From positions 1 through 64,000 of the forward strand of contig JACJXQ010000008.1 in the NCBI GenBank assembly GCA_020636495.1: 64,000 bases of DNA. The letters are read 5' to 3'. Under the pieces are notes generated by a model that worked only from the letters and a program-made list of their open reading frames with translations, had not been told where the DNA came from and did not search any database. Every line of letters starts with the position of its first letter. The stretch's first letter is position 1. This stretch comes from Chitinophagales bacterium (GTDB lineage Bacteria; Bacteroidota; Bacteroidia; Chitinophagales; Chitinophagaceae). The position numbers were made by a program, and so were the translations under genes. Of this stretch, positions 1 through 8,376 are shown in pieces.

Positions 1-43
1 ATACCTAATATACTTATTTACTGGAATACTTCAAGTTTTTTAA

Positions 44-92
44 GCTCAGATGGTGGAATTGGACTATGCTGAATTTATTCAGCAAGACGCGC
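44..92 (+). pseudogene. tRNA-Leu-like 5' fragment (decayed)
   Basis: Bases 44-62 match the acceptor and D-arm start of the intact tRNA-Leu nearby at 17 of 19 positions. The D-arm end AGACGCGC is found again at 85-92. The two parts are separated by a hairpin at 67-84 (TGCTGAAT / ATTCAGCA). No anticodon, T-arm or 3' acceptor half follows, so this is not a working tRNA. It may be a scar left by an element that used tRNA-Leu, or a decayed gene copy. Chance resemblance cannot be excluded. Confidence 0.35.
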
Positions 93-137
93 ATGTTTGT
101 TACTCAAATAAAGACCAATATTGGCCTCCTTTATAAG

Positions 138-160
138 TTTAGTGCAAATTTTAGTGCAAA
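138..160. repeat. Tandem 11-mer TTTAGTGCAAA
   Basis: TTTAGTGCAAA occurs at 138-148 and again at 150-160. It lies between the tRNA-Leu-like fragment and the intact tRNA-Leu terminator. Its role is unknown. Together with the tRNA fragment it could mark the edge of an old integrated element, but no recombinase gene is visible inside the window. I see nothing else between 1 and 170. Confidence 0.4.
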
Positions 161-174
161 ATGAAATGAGAGTA

Positions 175-209
175 AACAAAAAAGCAGCTACGTTTATACG
201 TAACTGCTT
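175..209 (-). terminator. Intrinsic terminator after tRNA-Leu
   Basis: An 11-bp stem (182-192 with 199-209, one G-U pair) carries a 6-base loop. On the minus strand it is followed by a T-run (181-175). It lies just downstream of the minus-strand tRNA-Leu and should end its transcript. Confidence 0.8.
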
Positions 210-220
210 GGTAATCAATG

Positions 221-304
221 TGCCCAGAACAGGAATCGAACCTGCACTCCCGTAAAGAAACCAGATTTTGAGTCTAGCGCGTCTACCAATTCCGCCATCT
301 GGGC
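221..304 (-). tRNA. tRNA-Leu (anticodon CAA)
   Basis: Read on the minus strand, the sequence begins GCCCAGA and ends TCTGGGC plus discriminator A, giving a perfect 7-bp acceptor stem. The anticodon stem CTAGA/TCTGG encloses the 7-base loop CTCAAAA, so the anticodon is CAA, which reads UUG leucine codons. The 84-base length with a long variable arm and the GGTTCGATTCC T-arm fit a class II tRNA-Leu. The 3' CCA is not encoded. A terminator follows at 175-209. Confidence 0.95.
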
Positions 305-385
305 GCTTTTCTAGAATTGGGGTAGCAAAAGTATCTATTCTTTAGTGAATGAGCAATATTTATTTCACTTATTTACAGCGTTACA

Positions 386-910
386 TTAAGACAATTCATC
401 AACTCTATCCTTAACCCGCAACAGGTATTTCTTCCTGAAATAATAGTCCTTTATATCGTTCAGCAGCGTTTCCGTCTCACCTCCTTCATTAAACAGCGTG
501 GTCAGGGGTGTTACCTCCAGTTCCCATTCTTCCAGCTGGCTGTTCAGCATCTCCTGCGATTCTTTCAGTAATTCAACATTTTCCGGTTCCATTTCGTATT
601 GGCTTACAGTCTCATTCAGGTCCATCATCTCCATCAGGAAGTCGGGCGGCAGATTGTATTTCTCCTCATCTTCCAGCACACCCTTCAGCTTCAGTATATA
701 AGCCATGGTAGCATATGGGTCTTTCAGCACCTTATATGCCTGGTTATTGGCCGACGACATCTGTAAAGCTTCAGCCTGTTGCTCAGCGCCTGCCAGCGTA
801 AAACGGTCAGGGTGGTACTTACGGCTCAGTTCAAAGTATTTGCTCTTCACCAGTGCCTGGTCAGGATTGAAACTTACAGGTATATCGTATAATTCAAAAT
901 AGTTAACCAT
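386..910 (-). CDS. hscB: Fe-S cluster assembly co-chaperone HscB
   Basis: The 174-residue protein is a J-domain co-chaperone of iron-sulfur cluster assembly. It stimulates the Hsp70 HscA and helps deliver the scaffold IscU. The J-domain is N-terminal with the diagnostic HPD tripeptide at residues 33-35 inside RKYHPDRF. The C-terminal half is the acidic helical HscB domain that contacts the scaffold, recognisable from MSSANNQAYKVLKDP followed by an EMMDLNE segment. The length matches the family (about 170). Neither hscA nor iscU is beside it. The start codon backs directly onto the promoter region of the divergent dehydrogenase gene, so the two probably share a short intergenic control region. 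Confidence 0.9.
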   Translation of the reverse strand: MVNYFELYDIPVSFNPDQALVKSKYFELSRKYHPDRFTLAGAEQQAEALQMSSANNQAYKVLKDPYATMAYILKLKGVLEDEEKYNLPPDFLMEMMDLNETVSQYEMEPENVELLKESQEMLNSQLEEWELEVTPLTTLFNEGGETETLLNDIKDYYFRKKYLLRVKDRVDELS

Positions 911-929
911 TTGGCAAAAATGCGTATGT

Positions 930-937
930 TATCTTTG
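930..937 (+). promoter_or_regulatory. TAnnTTTG -7 element
   Basis: TATCTTTG matches the Bacteroidota -7 consensus TAnnTTTG. It ends 18 bases before the ATG at 956, which supports that ATG over an upstream TTG at 911. A TTTG at 910-913 lies 16 bases upstream, slightly close for a -33 element. Confidence 0.55.
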
Positions 938-955
938 ATAACAAAATTGCCGGCC

Positions 956-2161
956 ATGATAAGAATAGGATTAATAAAAGAAAGGAAACAACCACAGGAC
1001 AACAGGGTGGCACTCACCCCGGTGCAATGCCGCCATATTATGGAGAAATACGATAATGTGGAGATAGTAGTGGAACCATCTGCAACACGCTGTTGCAAAG
1101 ATGCTGAATACGTAGCTGAAGGAATAACCATAACCGAAGACCTGGGCAACTGCGATATCCTTTTAGGCATAAAAGAAGCATCTGTAGACCACCTGCTGGA
1201 AGACAAAACTTATTTCTTCTTCTCTCATACCAAAAAGAAACAACCTTACAACCAAAAGCTGATGCACGCACTCATAGAGAAGCGCATACGCATGATAGAT
1301 TACGAATGCCTCACCTTTAAAGATGAACAAAGAATACTGGGCTTCGGATTGTTTGCAGGTATAGTAGGTGCGCACAACGGCTTGCTTACTTACGGCAAAA
1401 AATTCGGGCAGTATGATCTGCCTCCCGCACATACGGTAGATGATTTCCCTGCACTTATCAATACCTACCGCCGCAAACGACTGCCGGCTATCAAAATAGC
1501 AGTAACAGGTTCAGGAAGGGTAGCAGCGGGTATTGTAGAGGTAATGACCCACCTGGATATAGAATCTGTAGAGCCGGAAGACTACCTGACGCATAATTAT
1601 GACTATCCTGTATACACCCAACTAAAAGGAAGTCACCTGTATGCGCGTAAAGACAATGACAAGTTTTACCGGGACGATTTTCATGCCAACCCGGACATGT
1701 ATAAGTGCCTGTTCTCTAATTATATAACCCAGACAGACATATTGATGAACGGCATATACTGGGATGAAGACATTGCACGCCTTTTTGACAAGAAAGACAT
1801 TCAACGAAAAGACTGGCGCATCAGTGTTATAGCAGATATTACCTGCGATATCAACGGTTCCGTGCCCATTAATGTAGCTGCCACCACAATTGCCGACCCG
1901 GTTTATGGTATTGACAGGAAAACACTGGAAAAGACAGCACCATTTCAGCCTGTAACAGATATCATAGATGTAATGGCTGTAGACACCCTGCCCAATGAGC
2001 TGCCCAAGGATGCATCCCACTACTTCGGAGCACATTTTGAAAAATATGTACTGAAAGAATTGTTAAGCACAGATAGCGACATCATCCGCCGGGCAACTAT
2101 TTGCGAAAACGGGAAGTTGACTTCAGAGTATGAATACTTGTCTGACTACGCATATAAGTAG
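956..2161 (+). CDS. Saccharopine dehydrogenase-like / alanine dehydrogenase-PNT family oxidoreductase
   Basis: This 401-residue NAD(P)-dependent oxidoreductase has the two-part fold of alanine dehydrogenase, PNT and LYS1-type saccharopine dehydrogenase. It starts with the family signature IGLIKERK followed by DNRVALTP. Further marks are SHTKKKQPYN and DYECL in the N-terminal domain, the Rossmann loop GSGRVAAG near residue 185, and ADITCDINGSVP near residue 300. The last resembles the substrate-side motif of lysine-forming saccharopine dehydrogenases. The ATG at 956 is preferred because the family N-terminus begins there and a -7 promoter element lies 18 bases upstream. The substrate cannot be fixed from sequence. 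No lysine-pathway gene is adjacent, so the exact activity is inferred. Confidence 0.75.
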   Translation: MIRIGLIKERKQPQDNRVALTPVQCRHIMEKYDNVEIVVEPSATRCCKDAEYVAEGITITEDLGNCDILLGIKEASVDHLLEDKTYFFFSHTKKKQPYNQKLMHALIEKRIRMIDYECLTFKDEQRILGFGLFAGIVGAHNGLLTYGKKFGQYDLPPAHTVDDFPALINTYRRKRLPAIKIAVTGSGRVAAGIVEVMTHLDIESVEPEDYLTHNYDYPVYTQLKGSHLYARKDNDKFYRDDFHANPDMYKCLFSNYITQTDILMNGIYWDEDIARLFDKKDIQRKDWRISVIADITCDINGSVPINVAATTIADPVYGIDRKTLEKTAPFQPVTDIIDVMAVDTLPNELPKDASHYFGAHFEKYVLKELLSTDSDIIRRATICENGKLTSEYEYLSDYAYK

Positions 2162-2163
2162 CA

Positions 2164-3093
2164 TTATTTTTTGGCAGGTTTTGTGCAAAGGTTGCTAACC
2201 GCACTTTCTATATCTCGGAACTCAAATCGGAAACCCTTTCCTTTTATTTTACCACTGCTTACTGTGCAGCTTTTGAGCACTTCTATACTCATTTCGCCCA
2301 ATACCAGTTTCAGCAAAAAAGCAGGCACGGGCATCGGTATTTTTATTCCACCTTTAGCACGGGCCATACTATGCACCAGGTTTGAATGAGTTACAGGCAG
2401 CGGGGCTGTTGCATTGAATATGCCCGACACTTCTGTTCTTTCAATAGCAAAACGAATCATCCGGGCTACATCCCGTACATGTATCCAACTCACCACCTGG
2501 TCTCCCGACCCCAGTATGGGCATGATACCAAAGTTCATGGGTTTGTTGAACTCCCTGAATGCCCCACCTTCCCTGCCCAGTACAATTCCAAACCTTAGCA
2601 CAACTCTGCGAACAAAGTCACTGGCCGGTTCAGAAGCAGCCTCCCATTGTACACAGGTTCTCCCCAGGAAGTCATCAGCCGGCAAAGCTGTTTCCTTGAA
2701 AGGATCTTCACCTGTATCTGCTCCGTAATACCCAATGGCAGACGAGCATACCAGCACTTTACAGTTCTTTCCATGCTCCTTAAGCTGCTCTGCCAGAAAC
2801 TTAGTACCTATTACACGGCTATCTACAATATCAGTCTTGCGCTGCTCGGTCCACCTTTTGTCAGCTATGCCTTCACCAGCCAGGTGTACCATGGCCTCTA
2901 CTTTAGCCAGTTGTGCTGTGTCTATCTTATTCTTAAGGGGGTCCCACTCGGCATAAGTGGTATTTTTAATATACTTACGGTTCTTATCCGGCTTGCGGGT
3001 AAAGACGATTATCTCATAACCATCATCGGCCAGTAGTTTCGACAGATGTCTGCCAACCAAACCAGTACCTCCAGTTATGCCTATATATTTCAT
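2164..3093 (-). CDS. TIGR01777 family NAD-dependent epimerase (SDR39U1/YfcH-like)
   Basis: The protein is 309 residues long and belongs to the atypical short-chain dehydrogenase group TIGR01777. The N-terminus has the dinucleotide-binding motif ITGGTGLVGRHL within the first 20 residues. It is followed by VHLAGEGIADKRW and by SSAIGYYGADTGEDPF, both typical of this family, and WIHVRDVARMI in the second half. Substrate and pathway are unknown for the family. The ATG at 3093 is preferred to an upstream GTG because the Rossmann motif begins right after it. The gene converges with the dehydrogenase at only 2 bases, with no terminator visible between them. Confidence 0.85.
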   Translation of the reverse strand: MKYIGITGGTGLVGRHLSKLLADDGYEIIVFTRKPDKNRKYIKNTTYAEWDPLKNKIDTAQLAKVEAMVHLAGEGIADKRWTEQRKTDIVDSRVIGTKFLAEQLKEHGKNCKVLVCSSAIGYYGADTGEDPFKETALPADDFLGRTCVQWEAASEPASDFVRRVVLRFGIVLGREGGAFREFNKPMNFGIMPILGSGDQVVSWIHVRDVARMIRFAIERTEVSGIFNATAPLPVTHSNLVHSMARAKGGIKIPMPVPAFLLKLVLGEMSIEVLKSCTVSSGKIKGKGFRFEFRDIESAVSNLCTKPAKK

Positions 3094-3264
3094 ATCGTTC
3101 CAGGTGCTGTGTACCGACACTGGTCGGCACTGCAGATTAAAAATAGATTAATTTCCCTACAAATACTAATCAGCCTATGTTATATAAATAACACTTTGTA
3201 CATATTTTCTTTTTACCATACAATAAAAACAGGCAAGCCTCGTTTAAGTTGAAAAGCCGTTTAA

Positions 3265-3462
3265 ATGAATAAAACTTTACTTAATCACTTTACAGTTATC
3301 CAACCATCTCAGCACGAAGTTCCCGACGAGGCAACTACACGTGACAATAGCTTACCCGCACTGGTTCGTGACCTCAGGAACGTATTGTTGCAGGCAGAGC
3401 AAGACCTGCTTTCGCCTAGGGCAGAAGCTGTCGAACAACTGTTGAGCAAGGCGTTAGGCTAG
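3265..3462 (+). CDS. Small hypothetical protein (65 aa)
   Basis: This is an open frame of 65 codons with a clean ATG and no recognised family. The product is hydrophilic and predicted helical, ending in a leucine- and alanine-rich stretch (residues 32-64) that could form one or two amphipathic helices. There is no signal peptide or membrane segment. It ends by overlapping the tail of the convergent metallophosphoesterase by 9 bases. Its codon use resembles its neighbours. It could be a real small protein or a chance frame, and I rate the two about equally, leaning to real because the upstream gap is otherwise empty. Confidence 0.5.
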   Translation: MNKTLLNHFTVIQPSQHEVPDEATTRDNSLPALVRDLRNVLLQAEQDLLSPRAEAVEQLLSKALG

Positions 3463-4710
3463 TTCTATAACTGTTATTTCAGGCAGTATACCCAACCTGC
3501 CCGGATAGCCAAGGAATCCAAAACCGCGGTTTACATAAAGGTATTGACTGCCTTTCTGGTACAAACCAGCCCAGTTCTTGTACACATATTTTACCGGACT
3601 CCACTTAAATCCGGGTATTTCTATGCCAAATTGCATGCCGTGTGTATGGCCACTCAGTGTCAGGTCAATATCAGGATACTCCTGCTGCACCTGGTTGTCC
3701 CAATGCGATGGATCGTGCGAGAGCAATATTTTGAAAGGCACTTGTTTTTCAGGTAATCCTGCATAGGCCTTTTTCATATCCCCATATTTAGGGAAACCCG
3801 CTTTCGCCCCCCAGTTCTCAATACCTACTATTGCTATCTTATCCTCTCCCCTTTCCAGCACCACATGTTCGTTCATCATCAGCTTCCAACCCATATCACT
3901 GTGGGTCTTTTTCAGCCACTCCAGGTTTTCCTTTTTAGCCTCATCACTTGGCCATTGCACATAGTCGCCATAGTCATGATTACCAAGAGTTGAGTAAACG
4001 CCCAGTGGCGCACTCAGTTTGGAGAAAATATCGGTATATGGTTGTATCTCATCTGCCTTATTGTTCACCAGGTCGCCTGTAAAAAAGATGATGTCCGGGT
4101 TTTCGGCCATAACTGTTTGTGCACCCCGTTCCACAGCATGATGATCGTCAAAACTTCCCGAATGGATATCTGATATCTGAACAATTTTCAACCCTTTGAA
4201 AGCAGCAGGCAAATTGTCAAACTTCAGGCTGATACGTCTTACCTTATAATTATACCGGTTGGTGATACCATACAGAAAACCACCCAACACTGTGCCACCC
4301 AATATCAATGCCACTCTTTTCAGGAAAACGGAACGGGTAATGCCTGTACCGAAGCCAAGGTCTGTCTTCATTTCTTTTACCGTCGGGCTGAGAAAGCTGC
4401 TGATCACCCACATGAACAATCTGCGCAAGTCATCAACTATCATCACTGCGCCTACCAATATTTTACCTACCCAGAAACCGATAGTGAAAGCCACAAAAAT
4501 ATTCCTGATTAGATGGGGCATTGCTGCCCAGTTCAACTGCCTGAAAAGGATAAAGCTGGCCCAGGTAGCAGTAGTAGCAAACAGGTACAACCCCATTAGG
4601 ATCGTCCGCCAGACACCCGGCATAGGCTTCAGGGCAGAGCGTACCGCAATGAAACTATATATTTCGGCCAGGCCTACAACGGTAAGAAAGATCAGGAAAC
4701 GTGTTCTCAT
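3454..4710 (-). CDS. Membrane-anchored calcineurin-like metallophosphoesterase
   Basis: The 418-residue protein has several membrane segments in its first 160 residues followed by a calcineurin-like phosphoesterase domain. All five metal-site blocks are present: DIHSG near residue 181, FTGDLVNNKAD about 35 residues later, STLGNHDYGDY near 243, LLSHDPSHWD near 330, and SGHTHGMQFG near 353. This layout is that of the YaeI-type family, some of which act on lipid precursors, but the substrate here is unknown. It follows the FMN reductase gene by 15 bases on the same strand and is probably cotranscribed. The active domain likely faces one side of the inner membrane. Confidence 0.85.
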   Translation of the reverse strand: MRTRFLIFLTVVGLAEIYSFIAVRSALKPMPGVWRTILMGLYLFATTATWASFILFRQLNWAAMPHLIRNIFVAFTIGFWVGKILVGAVMIVDDLRRLFMWVISSFLSPTVKEMKTDLGFGTGITRSVFLKRVALILGGTVLGGFLYGITNRYNYKVRRISLKFDNLPAAFKGLKIVQISDIHSGSFDDHHAVERGAQTVMAENPDIIFFTGDLVNNKADEIQPYTDIFSKLSAPLGVYSTLGNHDYGDYVQWPSDEAKKENLEWLKKTHSDMGWKLMMNEHVVLERGEDKIAIVGIENWGAKAGFPKYGDMKKAYAGLPEKQVPFKILLSHDPSHWDNQVQQEYPDIDLTLSGHTHGMQFGIEIPGFKWSPVKYVYKNWAGLYQKGSQYLYVNRGFGFLGYPGRLGILPEITVIELA

Positions 4711-4725
4711 TATGCAGTTACGAAA

Positions 4726-5229
4726 TTAAAATTTAAGGAATTCATCTACCTGGTTATTGATAACTTTAACAGTTTCTTCTTTCAGAAGGTTACCGTCTTT
4801 GTCTATTTCTTCATTTATACGACTGAGAGGTATCTTATTGTGCAATACATTTACTTTCAGGTAGTTCAGCACACCTGTCATATGATCCATACCACGTAGA
4901 TTGCCCGCCCGGCCATCAGCTACACCTGTCAGCATTGCCTTTTTATTCCACCAGCACCTGCGTATATCACTATTGTCTATCATGGTCTTTAAAATACCCG
5001 GGAAACTGCCATTATACTCCGGCATGATAAATACAAACTTTTCCGAGGGGATGAGGAGCCTTTGCTCCGCTTCTTTCAGTTTGCCTTGCTTATCCCAAAC
5101 ATTCAGCCCCTCAAGCGATAGCAGATGCACGCTTTCTTCCGTTTTATCGCGAAGCAGCTTGGTATATAGTGCTGCTACTCTGAGTGTCATACTGTCTTTC
5201 CTGTCTGTTCCTGATATTACCGTTATCAT
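4726..5229 (-). CDS. NADPH-dependent FMN reductase family protein
   Basis: The 167-residue flavodoxin-like protein begins MITVISGTDRKDSMT, matching the phosphate-binding loop of SsuE/azoreductase-type FMN reductases. The hallmark MPEYNGSFPGILK lies in the middle, and is followed by DNSDIRRCWWNKKAM and a GRAGNLRGMDH segment. Such enzymes reduce FMN or quinones with NAD(P)H in the cytoplasm. An upstream in-frame ATG at 5322 would add 31 residues with no family match, so the ATG at 5229 is used. It is the first gene of a two-gene unit with the metallophosphoesterase. The physiological acceptor is not predictable. Confidence 0.85.
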   Translation of the reverse strand: MITVISGTDRKDSMTLRVAALYTKLLRDKTEESVHLLSLEGLNVWDKQGKLKEAEQRLLIPSEKFVFIMPEYNGSFPGILKTMIDNSDIRRCWWNKKAMLTGVADGRAGNLRGMDHMTGVLNYLKVNVLHNKIPLSRINEEIDKDGNLLKEETVKVINNQVDEFLKF

Positions 5230-5354
5230 AATAAGTGAGCGTAAAGGTAAAAGGTTTGCGTTGTAACTACTATTGCGAATGCTGAAGACAGGATTAATGC
5301 AATTGATATTGTATGTTACCAAGGCTACACCACAGAAAATAAAAATTATCGCTG

Positions 5355-5362
5355 TACGTTTG
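5355..5362 (+). promoter_or_regulatory. TAnnTTTG -7 element
   Basis: TACGTTTG fits the -7 consensus and ends 17 bases before the ATG at 5380, the same spacing as at several other genes in the window. No well-placed TTTG -33 element is seen. Confidence 0.45.
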
Positions 5363-5379
5363 TGTGTAGTATGTTTTGG

Positions 5380-6186
5380 ATGAACAGGAGGCTCTTTGCA
5401 GCATATATCTTATTACTGGCTTTTTCATCTGCATCGGCACAGGAAGTAAACCTCGGCCTGCACTTCAGCCCCATAGCTACCATACCTGTTATGGGCAAGG
5501 GAACAACTACCAACTACCCCGCACTAAAAGCACGCAGGGTCATCGTCAATGCATCCGGCGGAGCAAATATCAATTTGAGGTTTGGCAAAATGTGCATTGA
5601 GACAGGAGGTAATATCACGACAAGGTCCGTTACCTTCAGAATGAAGCTGGATGAGTACAGCTACAATAATATAGGTAGCAGCTCCAGCATATCCAGCTAT
5701 AGCGACCAACGCAGTACGGGTTACGCCATAGCCATCCCCCTGCAGGTAGGTTTCCTTTTAGACCATCACGAAGAGAAAACTACGTATGATCTCTTCGGCC
5801 TGCTGGGTGCTTCATACGAAATGCACACAACTACCGGTTATGCCTATGGGGCAACTACTTATAGTCAGTCAGGCACTTCGGTGAGTAATGGTATGAATTT
5901 CGCTCCCGTTGCCGGGGTAAAGACCAATTGGGTAAACATCATTGCGGGCTTTAAAATAAACGCTATTCTGCGTCGTGTCGGGTTGATTGACTATGGTATC
6001 AGGTATCATTTCCCACTATCAACGGCAGGCAAATATCATGTAGAAACTGTGGTTGGCAATGGCACATACGGTTCAGTATTTACGGGTGATTTTTACCCGC
6101 ACTTGTCTTATATTGACTTCCACATCACCTACTACCTGCTGAACCTGAAAGGTGGTGAGGGTATTAAACATTATGTTTTCAGGTAA
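5380..6186 (+). CDS. Outer membrane beta-barrel protein, unknown function
   Basis: The 268-residue protein has a Sec signal peptide (MNRRLFAAYILLLAFSSASA, then Q) and a mature region of alternating polar and hydrophobic residues ending in an aromatic C-terminus (YYLLNLKGG...YVFR). This is typical of small porin-like barrels in Bacteroidota (PorT/outer-membrane-beta-barrel type). No catalytic motif is present. An ATG at 5371 is possible and adds three residues. The ATG at 5380 fits the promoter spacing better. The gene ends 3 bases from the convergent receptor gene. It may be a structural or sensing outer membrane protein, and nothing specific can be said. Confidence 0.7.
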   Translation: MNRRLFAAYILLLAFSSASAQEVNLGLHFSPIATIPVMGKGTTTNYPALKARRVIVNASGGANINLRFGKMCIETGGNITTRSVTFRMKLDEYSYNNIGSSSSISSYSDQRSTGYAIAIPLQVGFLLDHHEEKTTYDLFGLLGASYEMHTTTGYAYGATTYSQSGTSVSNGMNFAPVAGVKTNWVNIIAGFKINAILRRVGLIDYGIRYHFPLSTAGKYHVETVVGNGTYGSVFTGDFYPHLSYIDFHITYYLLNLKGGEGIKHYVFR

Positions 6187-6189
6187 GAG

Positions 6190-8376
6190 CTACAGCTTCA
6201 CCCCTGCAGTCAGGTAGAAACTTCTGCCATCGCCGGGGATGATACCCGGACCGGGATAGCCCGTTGCCCGGCGTGTGAAATAAGCTACGTTCATTACGTT
6301 ATTGATACTTGCCTCCAGGGTCAGCCATTTATGTGTCCACCCTGCAGAAAGATCCATAAGATAATAAGCAGGCACCTTACCATTTACAGCACTATAACCA
6401 CCGGTTTCTGCATTGGTGGCATCCGTATATTGTTCACTCAGGTAGCTGAACTGGTAAGTTAGTTTCCATTTTTCATAACCCAATTGAACCCCGGCCTTCC
6501 AGTTAATGAAGGGTACATACTCAACCCTTTTGCCTTGTATATTCTTTATCGGGCTTTTGGTATACGTAGCATTGGTCAAAGCAAGATTTGAGTAAACGGT
6601 TGCTTGAAGTTTTTCCAGTACAGGCTTCCAGTAGCGTTGCAGGTCCATCTCCATAAAAGTTTCCAGTCCGTATATCTGTGCCACACCAACATTACCCCTT
6701 CGGCGTATCACTTTGTTACGATCTTTTACGGCATAATACTCGCCTATCCGGTTGCCGTAATACAGGTAGAACATACTAACATCATAACGAAACGTATTCA
6801 TAATACTGCCGCGCATACCCATATCACTACTCCACCCACGTTCATCGCTTATGGCCGGGTCTATCTCGAACGATGGGTTGACCACGCGTATGTCATTAAA
6901 CGTTACAGAGCGGTAGTTCTGCGAGAAGTTACCATATGCTTCAGTATTTGAGGCCAGCTTATAACTCATGCCCACCCCACCTAACACAAATGCGCGAGGC
7001 AACAACCTGTTCTCTTGTGTTTCTACATCGCTTACTATACTATCGCGCAGGTCGTACACACGGTCGTGGTAAGAACCATTGGCTTCCGTACGGATATACT
7101 CTACACGTACACCGGGTGTTACCGTAAACTTTGACGACAGCCTGAATATATGCTCTGCAAAAGCAGCCAGGTTCAGGTTAGGGAATGAATAGTTGGAAAT
7201 AAGCTGTGAGGTCTCATCCTCAAATTCAAAGTTGGCACCAGCGCCATTATTTACATAACCCTGCTTATTGCTGTTGTTACCCCTGTAAGCGCGTACGCCT
7301 GCCAGCAATACCTGCTGCTGGCCGCCTATAGTATATCGATGTAATAGGCGCGACTCCATAGCTGTATTCCTGAACTCGCCTGTCAGCAGATCACGCTGAC
7401 CGCCTATATCAGCCTGCGAAGGCCTGTTAGGACGAAAACCTACTGCATCCCTTGTGGCAACAAGACTATACACCTTCGTCTGCAAGCGTGTACGCGAAGA
7501 CATACGATAATCCCATTCCCCCTCCAGCAGGTTCCATGTTACGGCAAACCAGTTGCGCATACGGTTACTTTGTCTTGGGTCCTGCTCAAACATATTATCA
7601 TCCAGTCCGCCGGGTTGCTGAGACAAGTAGTTGAGATGCGTGTATTCTATACCCAATGTGTTTTTATCATTCACTTTATAATTTACATGCGCATACCCAT
7701 TAAAAGACTCAAACCCGCTGTTAGGCCTCCAGCCGTTACCACGCTTATACTGTGCATATGCGTAATAAGAAACCCTGCCTTTTGTACCATTGATAGCATT
7801 ATAAGAACCGAAGAACCCAAACGAACCAACCGTCTGGCGGCTTTCGATATTAAAGGCGTTTTTACCTCCCGGTTGTTTCATCTCAAAGTTCAACAACCCG
7901 CCAAACTGGGTACCGTATTGCAGCCCGGCTGCTCCTTTCAGTATTTCTATCTTCGACAAAGCTTCAGCAGGTGGTGTGTAATAACTCTCAGGGTAGCCCA
8001 AAGCATCCGCACTTATATCATAACCATTCTGGCGAACGTTGAAGTTTGAAGTACGGTTAGGATCCAACCCCCTGCCACCAATGCTCAGTTGCAGGCCCGA
8101 TCCATCATTTTCAAATATATTCAGCCCGGCTACCTTTGCGTATACCTGTCGTGTATTGTTGGTCGCTTTGTTTACGGTCAGCTTTTCTACATTGATTACC
8201 TCCGATTTCTTACCCGCTGTTATCTTCATACCATCTACCTGGTACATATGCCCGAAGTTAGATTGCCTGTCATCAGTTATCTCTACTTCATTCAAAGTAT
8301 TACGCGTGCTGTCTTGTGCCAGCAATGCAACCGGCAACAAACATAAAACACCCGTCAATATCTTTCTATAATCCAT
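6190..8376 (-). CDS. TonB-dependent receptor (FecA-like, iron uptake)
   Basis: The 728-residue protein is an outer membrane TonB-dependent receptor without an N-terminal carboxypeptidase-like or STN domain. After the signal peptide (residues 1-20) come the plug domain (about 50-190, including SIGGRGLDPNRTSNF and LKGAAGLQYGTQFGG) and a 22-strand type barrel ending in a typical aromatic-rich C-terminus (YLTAGVKL). The plug resembles ferric citrate receptors (FecA). Its ATG overlaps the end of the HTTM gene by 11 bases, so translation is probably coupled. It is last in the DUF4856-imelysin-HTTM-receptor operon. Iron or another metal is inferred as cargo from the imelysin partner. No terminator separates it from the convergent gene. 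Confidence 0.9.
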   Translation of the reverse strand: MDYRKILTGVLCLLPVALLAQDSTRNTLNEVEITDDRQSNFGHMYQVDGMKITAGKKSEVINVEKLTVNKATNNTRQVYAKVAGLNIFENDGSGLQLSIGGRGLDPNRTSNFNVRQNGYDISADALGYPESYYTPPAEALSKIEILKGAAGLQYGTQFGGLLNFEMKQPGGKNAFNIESRQTVGSFGFFGSYNAINGTKGRVSYYAYAQYKRGNGWRPNSGFESFNGYAHVNYKVNDKNTLGIEYTHLNYLSQQPGGLDDNMFEQDPRQSNRMRNWFAVTWNLLEGEWDYRMSSRTRLQTKVYSLVATRDAVGFRPNRPSQADIGGQRDLLTGEFRNTAMESRLLHRYTIGGQQQVLLAGVRAYRGNNSNKQGYVNNGAGANFEFEDETSQLISNYSFPNLNLAAFAEHIFRLSSKFTVTPGVRVEYIRTEANGSYHDRVYDLRDSIVSDVETQENRLLPRAFVLGGVGMSYKLASNTEAYGNFSQNYRSVTFNDIRVVNPSFEIDPAISDERGWSSDMGMRGSIMNTFRYDVSMFYLYYGNRIGEYYAVKDRNKVIRRRGNVGVAQIYGLETFMEMDLQRYWKPVLEKLQATVYSNLALTNATYTKSPIKNIQGKRVEYVPFINWKAGVQLGYEKWKLTYQFSYLSEQYTDATNAETGGYSAVNGKVPAYYLMDLSAGWTHKWLTLEASINNVMNVAYFTRRATGYPGPGIIPGDGRSFYLTAGVKL

